From: Gymnodinialimonas ceratoperidinii
GTDB lineage: Bacteria > Pseudomonadota > Alphaproteobacteria > Rhodobacterales > Rhodobacteraceae
Reading direction: 5' to 3'
Assembly (NCBI RefSeq): GCF_019297855.1
Contig: NZ_CP079194.1
Span: 3,521,501 to 3,585,500 of the forward strand
Length of the DNA: 64,000 nucleotides
The position numbers and the translations under genes are program-made. Under the pieces are notes generated by a model. It was not told where the DNA came from and ran no database searches. It saw only the letters and a list, made by a program, of their open reading frames with translations. Shown here one piece after another: positions 16,692 through 26,366 of the stretch (position 1 is its first letter; every line of letters begins with the position of its first letter).

Positions 16692-17996
16692 ATGCGCGAC
16701 CTGACCCCCCCTCGTGATTCGCTCGACCCGATCGAGACCGCCTCCCGCGATGAGATCGCGGCGCTGCAACTCAAGCGCCTGAAATGGTCGCTGCAGCACG
16801 CCTATGACAACGTCCCCTTCTACCGCTCGAAGTTCGACGCGGCGGGGGTCCACCCTGCCGACCTCACGTCGCTCAAGGATCTGGCGAAATTTCCCTTCAC
16901 CGTGAAATCGGACCTGCGCGACAATTATCCCTTCGGCATGTTCGCCGTGCCGCGCGACCAGATCACCCGCATCCACGCCTCCTCGGGCACCACCGGCAAA
17001 CCGACGGTCGTTGGCTACACCCAGGGCGATATCGACATGTGGGCCAACATGGTCGCCCGCTCGCTCCGCGCCGCGGGCACCCGCCCCGGTGACATGCTGC
17101 ACAACGCCTATGGCTATGGTCTCTTCACCGGCGGCCTCGGCGCCCACTACGGGGCCGAGAAACTGGGCTGCACCGTGGTGCCGGTCTCGGGCGGCATGAC
17201 CGCGCGGCAGGTCACGCTGATCGAGGATTTCCAGCCCACGACGATCATGGTCACCCCTTCCTACATGCTCAACATCCTCGAGGAATATCACCGCCAGGGC
17301 GTCGATCCGCGCAACTGCTCGCTCGAAGTGGGCGTCTTCGGCGCCGAGCCCTGGACCAACCAGATGCGTTCCGAGGTCGAGGCCGCCTTCGACATGCATG
17401 CCGTCGACATCTACGGGCTGTCCGAGGTGCTCGGGCCCGGCGTTGCCAGCGAATGCGTCGAGACCAAGGACGGCCTCCATATCTGGGAAGACAATTTCTA
17501 CCCCGAGATTATCGACCCGCAGACCGGTGAGGTCGTGGAAGATGGCGAGATGGGCGAGCTGGTCTTCACCACGCTCACCAAGGAGGGGATGCCGATCATC
17601 CGCTACCGCACCCGCGACCTGACCCGGCTCCTGCCCGGCACCGCGCGCATGATGCGGCGGATGGAGAAGGTCACGGGCCGCTCCGACGACATGATCATCC
17701 TGCGCGGCGTCAACGTCTTCCCGACCCAGATCGAGGAACAGGTGCTCACCGTCGAGGGGCTGGCGCCGCACTATCAGATCGAACTGGTGCGCGACGGCAA
17801 GATGGATGCCATGCGCGTCCACGTCGAAAGCCTGCCCGAGCACGGCGACGGAGAGGCGCAGGCCGTGCAGGCCGCGACGCTGAAGCACCGGATCAAGCAG
17901 GTCGTCGGCGTGACCGCCGTGGTCGTCGTGGCCAAGCCCGGCACCGTGGCCCGCAGCGAAGGCAAGGCCACGCGGGTGATCGACAACCGCAGTTAA
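16692..17996 (+). CDS. paaK: PaaK phenylacetate-CoA ligase
   Basis: 434-residue AMP-forming ligase that makes phenylacetyl-CoA, the first step of the pathway. The ATP-binding loop HASSGTTGKPTVVGYT is at about 97-112. Other family landmarks are PSYMLNILEEY, DIYGLSEVLGPGVASEC and, near the C-terminus, GRSDDMIILRGVNVFPTQIE, the hinge of PaaK enzymes. The length equals that of characterised PaaK proteins. The ATG at 16692 follows the paaI stop by 2 bases, with GAGGAATAG serving as ribosome-binding site inside the end of paaI. Confidence 0.96.
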   Translation: MRDLTPPRDSLDPIETASRDEIAALQLKRLKWSLQHAYDNVPFYRSKFDAAGVHPADLTSLKDLAKFPFTVKSDLRDNYPFGMFAVPRDQITRIHASSGTTGKPTVVGYTQGDIDMWANMVARSLRAAGTRPGDMLHNAYGYGLFTGGLGAHYGAEKLGCTVVPVSGGMTARQVTLIEDFQPTTIMVTPSYMLNILEEYHRQGVDPRNCSLEVGVFGAEPWTNQMRSEVEAAFDMHAVDIYGLSEVLGPGVASECVETKDGLHIWEDNFYPEIIDPQTGEVVEDGEMGELVFTTLTKEGMPIIRYRTRDLTRLLPGTARMMRRMEKVTGRSDDMIILRGVNVFPTQIEEQVLTVEGLAPHYQIELVRDGKMDAMRVHVESLPEHGDGEAQAVQAATLKHRIKQVVGVTAVVVVAKPGTVARSEGKATRVIDNRS

Positions 17997-18015
17997 GTGG
18001 AGCCCGCACACAAAG

Positions 18016-18086
18016 CGTTACAAAATTTTGCCCATTTTCACCGGGCGTAACGTTTTATTGGACGCAAGCGGGTAAATCTGCTAGTT
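18016..18086 (+). promoter_or_regulatory. paaA promoter with paired CGTTAC / GTAACG sites
   Basis: CGTTAC (18016-18021) and GTAACG (18047-18052) are inverted copies 25 bases apart. Just downstream is TTGGAC (18058-18063), 17 bases before CTAGTT (18081-18086), a plausible sigma-70 promoter for paaABCDE. A closely similar pair, 26 bases apart, precedes the thiolase gene at 23100-23137. The regulator is not known; PaaX is the obvious candidate. Confidence 0.5.
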
Positions 18087-18147
18087 TGATCCCAACGCGC
18101 CTATTGGTTCCCCCCGGAGCCTCGCAGGCATCTGATGGAGTGACCCA

Positions 18148-19125
18148 ATGTACGCTCAAATGGTGAAATCCGAGGCGACCTCCGACGATCCGGAGATGCT
18201 CGCCGCGTTTCAGGCCCGAATCGATGCGGGCGAGAAGATCGAGCCCAAGGACTGGATGCCCGAGGGCTACCGCAAGACGCTGATCCGCCAGATCGGCCAG
18301 CACGCGCATTCCGAAATCGTCGGCCAATTGCCCGAGGGCAACTGGATCACCCGCGCCCCCACGCTGGAGCGCAAGGCGATCCTTCTGGCCAAGGTGCAGG
18401 ACGAGGCCGGCCACGGTCTCTACCTCTATTGCGCCGCTGAAACGCTTGGGATTTCCCGTGACGAGATGACCGAGATGCTGCTCGACGGGCGGATGAAATA
18501 CTCCTCCATCTTCGCCTATCCGACCCTGACCTGGGCCGATATGGGCGCGGTCGGCTGGCTCGTGGATGGCGCGGCGATCATGAACCAGGTGCCGCTGCAA
18601 CGCACCTCCTTCGGCCCCTATGCGCGCGCCATGATCCGCGTCTGCAAGGAGGAATCCTTCCACCAGCGGCAGGGTTTCGACATCATGATGAAGATGTGCT
18701 CCGGCACCCCGGAACAGAAGCGCATGGCGCAGGACGCGCTGAACCGGCTCTGGTTCCCCTCGCTGATGATGTTCGGCCCTTCCGACAAGGACAGCGTCCA
18801 CTCCAGCCAGTCGATGTCGTGGAAGATCAAGATGAACTCCAACGACGAGCTGCGCCAGAAATTCGTCGATCAGACCGTGCCGCAGGCCGAGTACCTCGGG
18901 CTGACGATTCCCGATGAAACCCTCGCCTGGAACGAGGAGAAGGGCGGCTACGACTTCGCCGAACCCGATTGGGACGAGTTCTTCGACGTGCTCAAGGGCA
19001 ACGGCCCCTGCTCCACCGATCGCATCGCCACCCGCAAGGCGGCATGGGACGACGGCGCATGGGTGCGCGAGGCGATGAACGCCCACGCCGCCAAGAAATC
19101 CACTGCGAACGTCGCGGCTGAATAG
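18148..19125 (+). CDS. paaA: PaaA, catalytic subunit of phenylacetyl-CoA 1,2-epoxidase
   Basis: 325-residue catalytic subunit of the ring-1,2-phenylacetyl-CoA epoxidase (PaaABCDE), a bacterial diiron oxygenase. The fold provides two Glu/His helices: [15 protein letters not shown] and [14 protein letters not shown], with the ExxH ligands in DEAGH and EESFH. The N-terminal [26 protein letters not shown] (quoted in part) and C-terminal [17 protein letters not shown] are family signatures. It heads the operon paaABCDE; the next gene starts 25 bases downstream. Confidence 0.97.
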   Translation: MYAQMVKSEATSDDPEMLAAFQARIDAGEKIEPKDWMPEGYRKTLIRQIGQHAHSEIVGQLPEGNWITRAPTLERKAILLAKVQDEAGHGLYLYCAAETLGISRDEMTEMLLDGRMKYSSIFAYPTLTWADMGAVGWLVDGAAIMNQVPLQRTSFGPYARAMIRVCKEESFHQRQGFDIMMKMCSGTPEQKRMAQDALNRLWFPSLMMFGPSDKDSVHSSQSMSWKIKMNSNDELRQKFVDQTVPQAEYLGLTIPDETLAWNEEKGGYDFAEPDWDEFFDVLKGNGPCSTDRIATRKAAWDDGAWVREAMNAHAAKKSTANVAAE

Positions 19126-19136
19126 CCCCGGCAAAG

Positions 19137-19150
19137 TGTAAGGCATTACA
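19137..19150 (+). other. Small inverted repeat abutting the paaB start codon
   Basis: TGTAA-ggca-TTACA lies immediately before the paaB ATG and contains its AAGG ribosome-binding site in the stem-loop, so it could modulate paaB translation. The half-site resembles the GTAAC cores of the paa promoters. Confidence 0.4.
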
Positions 19151-19441
19151 ATGATTGACAAACGCGAATGGCCCCTGTGGGAGATCTTTATCCGTGGCCA
19201 GCACGGTGCATCGCACCGCCACGTGGGCTCGCTGCATGCGCCCGACGCTGAAATGGCGATCCTGAACGCGCGCGATGTCTATACCCGCCGCAAGGAGGGC
19301 GTGAGCATCTGGGCGGTTCCGGCCAGTGCCATCGCCGCTTCCAGCCCCTCGAAGAAGGGGCCGATGTACGATCCGGCGGAGGACAAGGCCTATCGCCATC
19401 CGACGTTCTTCAACATTCCCAAGGAAGTGGGGCCGATGTGA
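19151..19441 (+). CDS. paaB: PaaB subunit of phenylacetyl-CoA epoxidase
   Basis: 96-residue subunit of the epoxidase complex, thought to bridge the PaaAC heterodimers. The family core EWPLWEIFIRGQHGASHRHVGSLHA (quoted in part) begins at residue 4, and the ARDVYTRRKEGVSIWAVPA segment follows. The length is that of characterised PaaB proteins. The ATG at 19151 is preceded by the inverted repeat noted at 19137. The TGA stop shares its last base with the paaC start. Confidence 0.96.
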   Translation: MIDKREWPLWEIFIRGQHGASHRHVGSLHAPDAEMAILNARDVYTRRKEGVSIWAVPASAIAASSPSKKGPMYDPAEDKAYRHPTFFNIPKEVGPM

Positions 19442-20196
19442 TGGGTCTGCTACTGGAAAATCCTGCGCCCCAGGACACAAGTGATCCGGCGGCGCTCTTC
19501 GAGTTTCTCCTGAGGATGGGCGATACGACCCTGATCCTCGGTCACCGCCTGTCGGAATGGTGCGGCAAGGCGCCGATCCTCGAAGAGGACATCGCGCTGG
19601 CCAATACCGCGCTGGACCTGATCGGCCAGACCCAGATGTGGCTCGGCCTCGCCGGAGAGGTCGAGGGCAAGGGCCGCACCGCCGACGATCTCGCGATGCT
19701 GCGCGATGCCTGGGATTTCCGCTGCTGCCTCCTTGTGGAGCAGCCGAACGGCGATTTCGGCCAGACGATCATGCGGCAGTTTCTGTTTGATAACTGGCAC
19801 TTAGCTATGTTGCGCAAGCTTGAGCACCACGCCGACGAGCGGATCGCGGCCATCGCGGCCAAGGCGGCGAAAGAGGTGACCTATCACGCCGAGCGCTCCA
19901 CCGATCTGGTGATCCGCCTGGGCGATGGCACGTCTCAAAGCCAGGCCCGGATGCAAGCAGCCCTCGACCTGCTCTACCCCTACGTGGGCGAGCTGTTCAC
20001 CCTCTCCGGCGAAGATCTCCGCCCCGCCTATGACGCGACGATCGAGGCGGTTCTTGCCGAGGCCACGCTCACCGTGCCCGAAAGCCGTTTCGCCCACCAC
20101 GGCGGCTTCTCCGGCGCGCGGCATTCCGAGCATCTGGGCCACCTGCTGACGCAGATGCAGTGGCTCCAGCGCGCCTATCCGGGCGCCCAATGGTGA
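19441..20196 (+). CDS. paaC: PaaC structural subunit of phenylacetyl-CoA epoxidase
   Basis: 251-residue helical partner of PaaA; it has the ferritin-like fold but lacks a working diiron site. Recognisable stretches are GDTTLILGHRLSEWCGKAP, ALDLIGQTQMWLGLAGEVEG and KEVTYHAERSTDLVIRLGDGT. The ATG overlaps the paaB stop by one base (TGATG); a GTG one codon earlier is an alternative start. The end overlaps paaD by 7 bases. Confidence 0.95.
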   Translation: MGLLLENPAPQDTSDPAALFEFLLRMGDTTLILGHRLSEWCGKAPILEEDIALANTALDLIGQTQMWLGLAGEVEGKGRTADDLAMLRDAWDFRCCLLVEQPNGDFGQTIMRQFLFDNWHLAMLRKLEHHADERIAAIAAKAAKEVTYHAERSTDLVIRLGDGTSQSQARMQAALDLLYPYVGELFTLSGEDLRPAYDATIEAVLAEATLTVPESRFAHHGGFSGARHSEHLGHLLTQMQWLQRAYPGAQW

Positions 20197-20651
20197 AGCC
20201 TTCCACCGACCAGATCTGGGCCTGGCTCGACGAGGTGCCGGACCCGGAGATCCCGGTAATCTCGCTCGTCGACCTCGGCATCGTCCGCGACGTCGCGTGG
20301 CAGGACGAGACGCTGGAGGTGACGCTGACGCCCACCTATTCCGGCTGCCCCGCCACGGCGGTGATCGAACTGTCGGTGGACGAAGCCCTGCGCGAGAAGG
20401 GCATCGCGGACCTGCGCCTCAAGCGCCAGATCGCCCCGCCCTGGACCACCGACTGGCTCTCCGACAAGGGCCGCGCCAAGTTGGAGGCCTACGGCATCGC
20501 CCCCCCCAACCCCGCCGGCGGCCCCTCGCAATGCCCGCGCTGCCAGTCGACCGCGCTGGAGCGCATCAGCCAGTTCGGCTCCACCCCCTGCAAGGCCCAA
20601 TGGCGCTGCAAGGACTGCCTGGAACCCTTCGATTATTTCAAGTGCATCTGA
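20190..20651 (+). CDS. paaD: PaaD, iron-sulfur maturation factor of the epoxidase
   Basis: 153-residue MIP18/DUF59-type protein needed to mature the phenylacetyl-CoA epoxidase system. The N-terminal DUF59 domain (WAWLDEVPDPEIPVISLVDLGIV) has the conserved DPE motif and SGCPAT. The C-terminal zinc-ribbon-like part holds four Cys in CPRC and CKDC, plus Cys residues in TPCKAQ and at the end (YFKCI). The ATG at 20190 lies inside the paaC end. It is followed after 2 bases by paaE. Confidence 0.94.
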   Translation: MVKPSTDQIWAWLDEVPDPEIPVISLVDLGIVRDVAWQDETLEVTLTPTYSGCPATAVIELSVDEALREKGIADLRLKRQIAPPWTTDWLSDKGRAKLEAYGIAPPNPAGGPSQCPRCQSTALERISQFGSTPCKAQWRCKDCLEPFDYFKCI

Positions 20652-20653
20652 CC

Positions 20654-21715
20654 ATGGCCAAGTTCATCCCCCTCACCGTCACCGACATCAACCGCACCAC
20701 CGCCGACGCGGTCTCGGTGCGGCTTGCCCCCGCCGACGGCTCCACCCTGCCCTTCACCCAGGGCCAGTATCTCACCTTCCGGCAGGAGATCGACGGCGTT
20801 GAGCTGCGCCGCGCCTATTCGATCAGCGCCGGCGTCACCGACGGCACGCTGGAGGTCGGCATCAAGAAGGTGCGTGGCGGCGCCTTCTCCACATGGGCCA
20901 ACGAGAACCTCAAGGTCGGCGACACGATCGAGGCGCTATCCCCCATGGGCACCTTCCACACGCCGCTCTCGCCGGACGCGCGCCACCATTACATCGGCTT
21001 CGCCATCGGCTCCGGCATCACCCCGGTGCTGTCGATCCTGCGCAGCACCCTCGCGGTGGAGCCCCACAGCCGCTTCACCCTGATCTACGCCAACCGCTCG
21101 GCGCGCGACGTGATGTTCCGAGAGGAACTCGAAGACCTGAAGAACGAGAACCTCACCCGCCTGAACATCGTCCACATCCTCAAGAACGACCCCACCGGCA
21201 TCGACCTCTTCACCGGCCGCATCGACGCCGAGAAGCTGGACGCCATGTTCGCGCAATGGGTGGACGTGGAGACCGTGGACGCCGCCTTCATCTGCGGACC
21301 GGAATCCGCCACCGAGACCATCGCCGACCGCCTCGCCCACCACGGCATGGACCGCGACGCGATCAAGTACGAACTCTTCGCCGCCGCGCAACAGGGCAAG
21401 CTGCCCCAGACCGCGATCCGCGACGACACCGCCACCTCCACCACCGCGACGATCATCGTCGACGGCACGGCGCAGGACGTCGACGTGGCACCGGGCGAAA
21501 CCATCCTCACCGCTGCCCTGCGCGCCGGGCTCGATGCGCCCTATGCCTGCAAGGCCGGCGTCTGCTCCACCTGCATGTGCAAGGTGATCGAAGGCGACGC
21601 CGAGATGATCACCAACCACGCGCTGGAGGACTACGAGGTCGCCCGCGGCATGGTGCTCAGCTGTCAGGCCCTGCCCACCGGCGACAGCATCACCGTGGAA
21701 TACCTCGACCACTAG
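20654..21715 (+). CDS. paaE: PaaE reductase subunit of phenylacetyl-CoA epoxidase
   Basis: 353-residue reductase that passes electrons from NADPH through FAD and a plant-type [2Fe-2S] cluster to PaaA. The FAD domain has RRAYSISAGVTDGTLEVGIKK in part, and the nucleotide domain has GSGITPVLSILR. The C-terminal ferredoxin domain has the cluster Cys residues in CKAGVCSTCMCKV and a fourth Cys in MVLSCQALP. The order flavin then ferredoxin and the length are those of known PaaE proteins. It is the last gene of paaABCDE and is followed by hairpin and repeat elements. Confidence 0.96.
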   Translation: MAKFIPLTVTDINRTTADAVSVRLAPADGSTLPFTQGQYLTFRQEIDGVELRRAYSISAGVTDGTLEVGIKKVRGGAFSTWANENLKVGDTIEALSPMGTFHTPLSPDARHHYIGFAIGSGITPVLSILRSTLAVEPHSRFTLIYANRSARDVMFREELEDLKNENLTRLNIVHILKNDPTGIDLFTGRIDAEKLDAMFAQWVDVETVDAAFICGPESATETIADRLAHHGMDRDAIKYELFAAAQQGKLPQTAIRDDTATSTTATIIVDGTAQDVDVAPGETILTAALRAGLDAPYACKAGVCSTCMCKVIEGDAEMITNHALEDYEVARGMVLSCQALPTGDSITVEYLDH

Positions 21716-21731
21716 CGCCCTCCTCCGCGAT

Positions 21732-21767
21732 AAAAAAAGAGCCGCGTCCCAATTCGGCACGCGGCTC
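21732..21767 (-). terminator. Rho-independent terminator of the thiolase gene
   Basis: A 9-bp stem GAGCCGCGT / ACGCGGCTC (21739-21747 and 21759-21767). On the minus strand a run of seven T follows at once, an excellent terminator for the convergent thiolase gene. On the plus strand the same stem directly abuts repeat copy 2. Confidence 0.85.
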
Positions 21768-21790
21768 CTTCATCTTGGCAATTACAACTC
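21768..21790 (+). repeat. Dispersed 3'-end element, copy 2
   Basis: CTTCATCTTGGCA followed by ATTACAACTC, 52 bases after the paaE stop, in paaE orientation and touching the hairpin at 21739-21767. The downstream tail contains GAGGCCCGAGGCTCAG, similar to the tail of copy 1. Confidence 0.8.
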
Positions 21791-21836
21791 CCCGCGGAGC
21801 GTCCCGCAGGCGCCCGCAGGCGCAGAGGCCCGAGGC

Positions 21837-23042
21837 TCAGACCGCCTCGAGCGCCACGGCAATCCCCTGACCCACGCCGATGCACATGGTCGCCAACGCG
21901 CGCTTGCCGCCCGAAAGCTTCATCTGCAAGGCCGCCGACCCCGCGATCCGTGCCCCCGACATGCCGAGCGGATGGCCAAGGGCAATCGCGCCGCCGTTGG
22001 GGTTTACCCGAGGGTCATCGTCAGCGATCCCAAGCCCGCGCATCACCGCAAGCCCCTGCGCGGCGAAGGCCTCGTTCAGCTCGATCACGTCGAACTCCCC
22101 GATGCCAAGCCCGAGACGCGCCATCAGCTTCTGCGAAGCTGGCAAGGGCCCGATCCCCATGACCCGCGGCGCGACACCGGCCGTGGCACCGCCCAGAACC
22201 CGCGCGATGGGCGTCAGCCCGTGCTTTGCCGCCGCCGCTTCCGAGGCAATCACCAGCGCAGCCGCGCCATCGTTGACGCCGGAGGCATTCCCCGCAGTCA
22301 CGCTCCCGCCTTCGCGGAACGGCGCGCGCAGTTTCGACAGGGCCGTGAGGTCCGTGTCCGGGCGCGGATGTTCATCTTCCTCGACAACCAAGGGGTCGCC
22401 CTTGCGGCGCGGGATGGTCACCGGGGTGATCTCTTTCGCCAGACGACCCGAGGCCATGGCCTCTCCGGCCTTGCTCTGCGAGCGCAGTGCGAAAGCGTCC
22501 TGATCCTCGCGAGAGACCTCATAGTCTTCCGCCACATTCTCAGCCGTCTCGGGCATCGAATCGATCCCGTATTGCTTCTTCATCACCGGGTTCACGAAGC
22601 GCCAGCCGATGGTCGTGTCATAGATCTCGGCCTTGCGCGAAAAGGCGGTCTCGGCCTTGGGCATGACCATGGGCGCGCGCGACATGCTCTCGACGCCGCC
22701 GGCCACCATCAGGTCGGCCTCACCGGCCTTGATCGCGCGGGCGGCAGCGATGATCGCATCCATGCCGGAGCCGCAGAGACGGTTGATCGTGGAGCCGGGC
22801 ACCTCGACCGGCATTCCGGCCAGAAGCGCGGACATGCGGGCCACGTTGCGGTTGTCTTCGCCGGCCTGGTTGGCGCAGCCGTAGTAGATGTCCGCGACCT
22901 CGGCCCAATCGACGCCGTCGTTCCGCGCCATCAACGCGCGCAGGGGGATCGCCCCCAGATCATCCGCGCGAACGCTCGACAGAGCGCCGCCGAACCGCCC
23001 AATGGGTGTGCGGATATAGTCGCAGATAAAAGCCTCAGCCAT
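21837..23042 (-). CDS. paaJ: 3-oxoadipyl-CoA / 3-oxo-5,6-dehydrosuberyl-CoA thiolase
   Basis: 401-residue degradative thiolase. The nucleophile is the Cys in [10 protein letters not shown] near residue 90. NEAFAAQG and [17 protein letters not shown] carry the active-site His, and CIGVGQGIA the second Cys. [24 protein letters not shown] is the N-terminus typical of PcaF and PaaJ. Next to paaE it most likely performs the thiolysis steps of phenylacetate breakdown; a beta-ketoadipate role (pcaF) is equally compatible with the sequence. The start at 23042 follows GGGGAGGC and gives the normal family length. Confidence 0.9.
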   Translation of the reverse strand: MAEAFICDYIRTPIGRFGGALSSVRADDLGAIPLRALMARNDGVDWAEVADIYYGCANQAGEDNRNVARMSALLAGMPVEVPGSTINRLCGSGMDAIIAAARAIKAGEADLMVAGGVESMSRAPMVMPKAETAFSRKAEIYDTTIGWRFVNPVMKKQYGIDSMPETAENVAEDYEVSREDQDAFALRSQSKAGEAMASGRLAKEITPVTIPRRKGDPLVVEEDEHPRPDTDLTALSKLRAPFREGGSVTAGNASGVNDGAAALVIASEAAAAKHGLTPIARVLGGATAGVAPRVMGIGPLPASQKLMARLGLGIGEFDVIELNEAFAAQGLAVMRGLGIADDDPRVNPNGGAIALGHPLGMSGARIAGSAALQMKLSGGKRALATMCIGVGQGIAVALEAV

Positions 23043-23099
23043 GTCATGCCTCCCCGTGTTGGTCGCGCCAAGGTAACAGGCGCGCGGCGGGGAGGAAAG

Positions 23100-23137
23100 C
23101 GTTACCGTCAGGGCGCAATATAGTGCGCGAAGTAACG
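23100..23137 (-). promoter_or_regulatory. Paired CGTTAC / GTAACG sites at the thiolase promoter
   Basis: CGTTAC (23100-23105) and GTAACG (23132-23137) flank 26 bases. That interval includes CAATATAGTG, whose minus-strand reading TATATT is a candidate -10. The arrangement matches the pair at the paaA promoter, suggesting a shared regulator. Confidence 0.5.
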
Positions 23138-23196
23138 TGACCCGCGGCGTGAGCCTACGCCGCTGCGGGCACACTCAGAAGGCAAACGCGCCTCGG

Positions 23197-25386
23197 TCAC
23201 AGCCCGGCAATGACCTTGTCCAACGTCGCCGGATAGTCGCGCACCCGCACGCCCGTAGCGTTGAAGATGGCGTTGGTGATGGCCGCAGCCGCGCCGCAGA
23301 TGCCGAGTTCACCGATGCCCTTGGCCTGTAGCGGGCTCGCCCAGTCGTCGCGTTCTTCCAGAAGCTCGACCGTCAGCTGTGGCACGTCGGCATTCACCGG
23401 GATGTGGTACTCGGCGAGGTTGTGGTTGGCCACATGTCCATCGCGCGGATCGAAGGCCAGCTCTTCCGTCAACGCCATCCCGATGCCGAAGGTCATCCCG
23501 CCAAGACACTGCGACCGCGCGGTCTTTGCGTTCAGGATGCGCCCGGCGGCGAAGCTGCCATGCATGCGCCGGACACGGGTCTCGCCCGTGGCTGCGTGGA
23601 CGCCGACTTCTGCAAAGTAGGCGCCAAAGGTGGCCTGACGCACCGCATCCGAGGTGTCACCCGGCAGCACATGGCCGACCTTGGCGATTTCGTCGCCGCG
23701 CAGCACATCGGTCAAGGCCGTCGTCTTGTTGGCATAAGTGGCCTGGGCGTCTTTCAGAAGCAGATCACGCTCGTCGACCTCCAACCGGTCGGCAAGCTGG
23801 CGCCGGATCGCTTCGCAGGCGAGGTAGACGGAGGTGCCGCTGGAGGATGCTCCCCATGAGCCGCCCGAGCCGGACGCCGGGGGCAGATCCGTGTCGCCGA
23901 GGACCACGTCAACCTTGTCGCGCGGCAGGCCGAGCATCTCGCCCGCGATCTGGCCGAGGATCGCGTAGGTGCCGGTCCCGATGTCGGTCATATCGGTCTC
24001 GACCCGCGCGGTGCCGTCGGGCCGCAGCGTCACGCGGGCCTGGCTTTCCTTCAGGATGTTGACCCGCGCGGCGGAGGCCATGCCGTAGCCGATCATCCAG
24101 TCGCCGTCGCGCCGTTCCTTCACGCCGGGCCGGTCGTTCCAGCCGAACGCTTCGGCACCGCCTTGCAGCGCTTTGCGAAACCGGCGGGAGGAGTATTCCT
24201 TCCCGCTCTCGGGGTCTTTCTCGGGGATGTTGCGCAGGCGGAGTTCGACCGGGTCGATGCCTGCCGCATGGGCCAGCTCGTCCATCGCGTTTTCCACGAT
24301 GGTCACGCCGACAGCCTCGCCCGGCGCGCGGACAGAACCGGCGCAAAGCCGATGCAGGCGCGCCAGATCGAGCGACATCTTGCGATTGGCCGAGGCATAG
24401 AGGAAGTGCGACGCCTGCAGGACCGGCTCGGCAAATGTCTCTCCGGGGAGGTTGGAGACACGGGCGTCATGGCCGAAACCGCTCAGGCGCCCGTCGGCAT
24501 CGGCAGCAAGGCGCAGCCGCTGGCGGGTCTCGGACCGGCGCATCGTGGCCTCGTAGACCTGCGGGCGTAGCAGCGCGACAGAGACCGGCCGCCCCACTTC
24601 CTTCGCCGCGATGGCCGCGGCCACCGCTTCCGGCGCCAACCCCAGTTTGGAGCCGAAGCCGCCACCCACGTAGGGCGAGATGACCCGGACCCTGTCGGGA
24701 TGGATGCCGAGCGAATCCGCCAATTCGTTGCGGTTGTATTTCAGCATCTGGTAGCTGCCGCGCAGGATCAGGTCGTCCCCCTCCCACGTCGCGATGGAGG
24801 CGTGCGGCTCCATCGGCGAGCTGGAATGGGACGGGGTGGTATAGACCACATCGACGCTGTTCTCGGCGGCGCTCATGGCGGCCTCGAGGTCGCCCTGATC
24901 CAGCGCTTGACCTTCCTGAGGCTCGACGGCAGCGGTCTCGGGGTCGACAGGCACCGGCTCGCCGTTCTCAAGCGTCACGTCCAAGGCCTGCGCCGCGTGT
25001 CGAGCCTGCTCGAAGCTTTCGGCCACGACGACGGCGATCAATTGGCCGAGGTACGCGACGTGCTGCGGCCCCTGGATCGGCGCCTCGTTGGCAGTGCCTT
25101 GGGCGGGATTGCGCAGCAGACGGTCATCCTGGATCACCGACAAAACGCCGGGCATCTTCACTACGGCATCCCGGTTCGAGAGCACGACACGGCCGCTGTT
25201 ACCCGGCGCGCGCACCATGACACCATGCGCCATGCCGTCGACCTGCCATTCGTTGGCATAGGTGGCGGTTCCGGTGACCTTCAGCGGTCCCTCAGGCCGG
25301 TCGAGCGGTGCGCCGACCAGCCCCTGCGCCATGTCATCCAGCCGCCGTTCGGTCGCCGGCGCGTCCATCTTGAACTGCTCGGTCAT
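23197..25386 (-). CDS. Molybdopterin-binding subunit of a xanthine-oxidase-family aldehyde oxidase
   Basis: 729-residue large subunit of a three-part molybdenum hydroxylase, nearest to the PaoC/YagR aldehyde oxidoreductases. It binds molybdopterin cytosine dinucleotide. Landmarks are the N-terminal domain ending [30 protein letters not shown], the [13 protein letters not shown] loop and, near the C-terminus, [11 protein letters not shown] with the catalytic Glu. It would oxidise aldehydes with water as oxygen donor. It is last in the operon: its start overlaps the FAD subunit stop (ATGA). The substrate may be an aromatic aldehyde, judged only from the neighbouring catabolic genes. Confidence 0.9.
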   Translation of the reverse strand: MTEQFKMDAPATERRLDDMAQGLVGAPLDRPEGPLKVTGTATYANEWQVDGMAHGVMVRAPGNSGRVVLSNRDAVVKMPGVLSVIQDDRLLRNPAQGTANEAPIQGPQHVAYLGQLIAVVVAESFEQARHAAQALDVTLENGEPVPVDPETAAVEPQEGQALDQGDLEAAMSAAENSVDVVYTTPSHSSSPMEPHASIATWEGDDLILRGSYQMLKYNRNELADSLGIHPDRVRVISPYVGGGFGSKLGLAPEAVAAAIAAKEVGRPVSVALLRPQVYEATMRRSETRQRLRLAADADGRLSGFGHDARVSNLPGETFAEPVLQASHFLYASANRKMSLDLARLHRLCAGSVRAPGEAVGVTIVENAMDELAHAAGIDPVELRLRNIPEKDPESGKEYSSRRFRKALQGGAEAFGWNDRPGVKERRDGDWMIGYGMASAARVNILKESQARVTLRPDGTARVETDMTDIGTGTYAILGQIAGEMLGLPRDKVDVVLGDTDLPPASGSGGSWGASSSGTSVYLACEAIRRQLADRLEVDERDLLLKDAQATYANKTTALTDVLRGDEIAKVGHVLPGDTSDAVRQATFGAYFAEVGVHAATGETRVRRMHGSFAAGRILNAKTARSQCLGGMTFGIGMALTEELAFDPRDGHVANHNLAEYHIPVNADVPQLTVELLEERDDWASPLQAKGIGELGICGAAAAITNAIFNATGVRVRDYPATLDKVIAGL

Positions 25387-26366
25387 GGCCGTGCCTCCGT
25401 CAATTCGCTGAGCACCGACACAAGCGTTCGGCGCGCGAGGGGGATCTTGAAATCATTGTCGCCAAAGCCCTGCGCCCCGGCGAGAAGCTGATCGGCGGCC
25501 TTGTGGAAGAGCGCCTCTGACGGCGCCTCGCCCACCAGCAGAGCCTCGACCTGCGCGTCGCGCCAGGGTTTCGGCGCCAAGCCACCGAAGGCGAGGTCAG
25601 CGCGTGTGATCCGGCCATTCTCCACGGCCACGACACTGGCGACGGACACCAAGGCGAAGGCGTAAGACGCCCGGTCGCGGACCTTGCGGTAGGTCTGACG
25701 GCCGTCGACGGGCGCGGGCAATACGACAGAAGTGATAAGCTCGCCGGGCTCCAGCACCGTTTCCCGGTCCGGTCGATCGCCGGGGAGGAGGTAGAGGTCA
25801 TCGAGCGACAATTCGCGGGTGTCACCGGCCTCATTCAACGTCTCCACCCGAGCACCCAGGGCGCGCATTGCGACGGCCATGTCACTGGGGTGCGTGGCGA
25901 TGCAATGCTCGGACGTGCCCAGGATCGCGAGGATGCGGTTGAACCCGTCCCGCGCGGCGCAACCGCTGCCCGGCTCGCGCTTGTTGCAGGCCATCGCGCG
26001 GTCATAGAAATACAGGCACCGCGTGCGCTGAAGCAGGTTGCCCCCGGTGGTCGCCTTGTTGCGCAGCTGACCGCTTGCGCCCGCAAGCAGAGCGCGGCTC
26101 AGCACCGGCCAATCGCGGCGCACGCGGGTGTCGTTCGCGAGGTCACTGTTCGTCACCAAGGCACCGATCCGGAGCCCGCCATCCTCGGTTTCTTCGAACT
26201 GGTTGAGCTCCAGCCGGTTGATGTCGACCAGAGCATCGGGCGTCATGACTTCCAGCTTCATCAGGTCGAGCAGGTTGGTCCCGCCCGCGATGAAAGTGCC
26301 GACCTCGGCCGCACGGCGCGTTGCATCCTCGGTATCTTCGGCGCGGATATAATCGAACGGCTTCAT
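25383..26366 (-). CDS. FAD-binding subunit of the aldehyde oxidase, with an extra Cys cluster
   Basis: 327-residue middle subunit. The FAD domain begins with [14 protein letters not shown] and ends in the CO-dehydrogenase flavoprotein C-terminal domain. Four Cys at 117, 127, 136 and 155 (TRCLYFY, MACNKR, GSGCAAR, EHCIAT) match the additional [4Fe-4S] site known from E. coli PaoB/YagS and absent from most family members. The ATG at 26366 overlaps the stop of the iron-sulfur subunit; longer in-frame extensions only read through that gene. Electron path: molybdenum to [2Fe-2S] to FAD. Confidence 0.9.
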   Translation of the reverse strand: MKPFDYIRAEDTEDATRRAAEVGTFIAGGTNLLDLMKLEVMTPDALVDINRLELNQFEETEDGGLRIGALVTNSDLANDTRVRRDWPVLSRALLAGASGQLRNKATTGGNLLQRTRCLYFYDRAMACNKREPGSGCAARDGFNRILAILGTSEHCIATHPSDMAVAMRALGARVETLNEAGDTRELSLDDLYLLPGDRPDRETVLEPGELITSVVLPAPVDGRQTYRKVRDRASYAFALVSVASVVAVENGRITRADLAFGGLAPKPWRDAQVEALLVGEAPSEALFHKAADQLLAGAQGFGDNDFKIPLARRTLVSVLSELTEARP

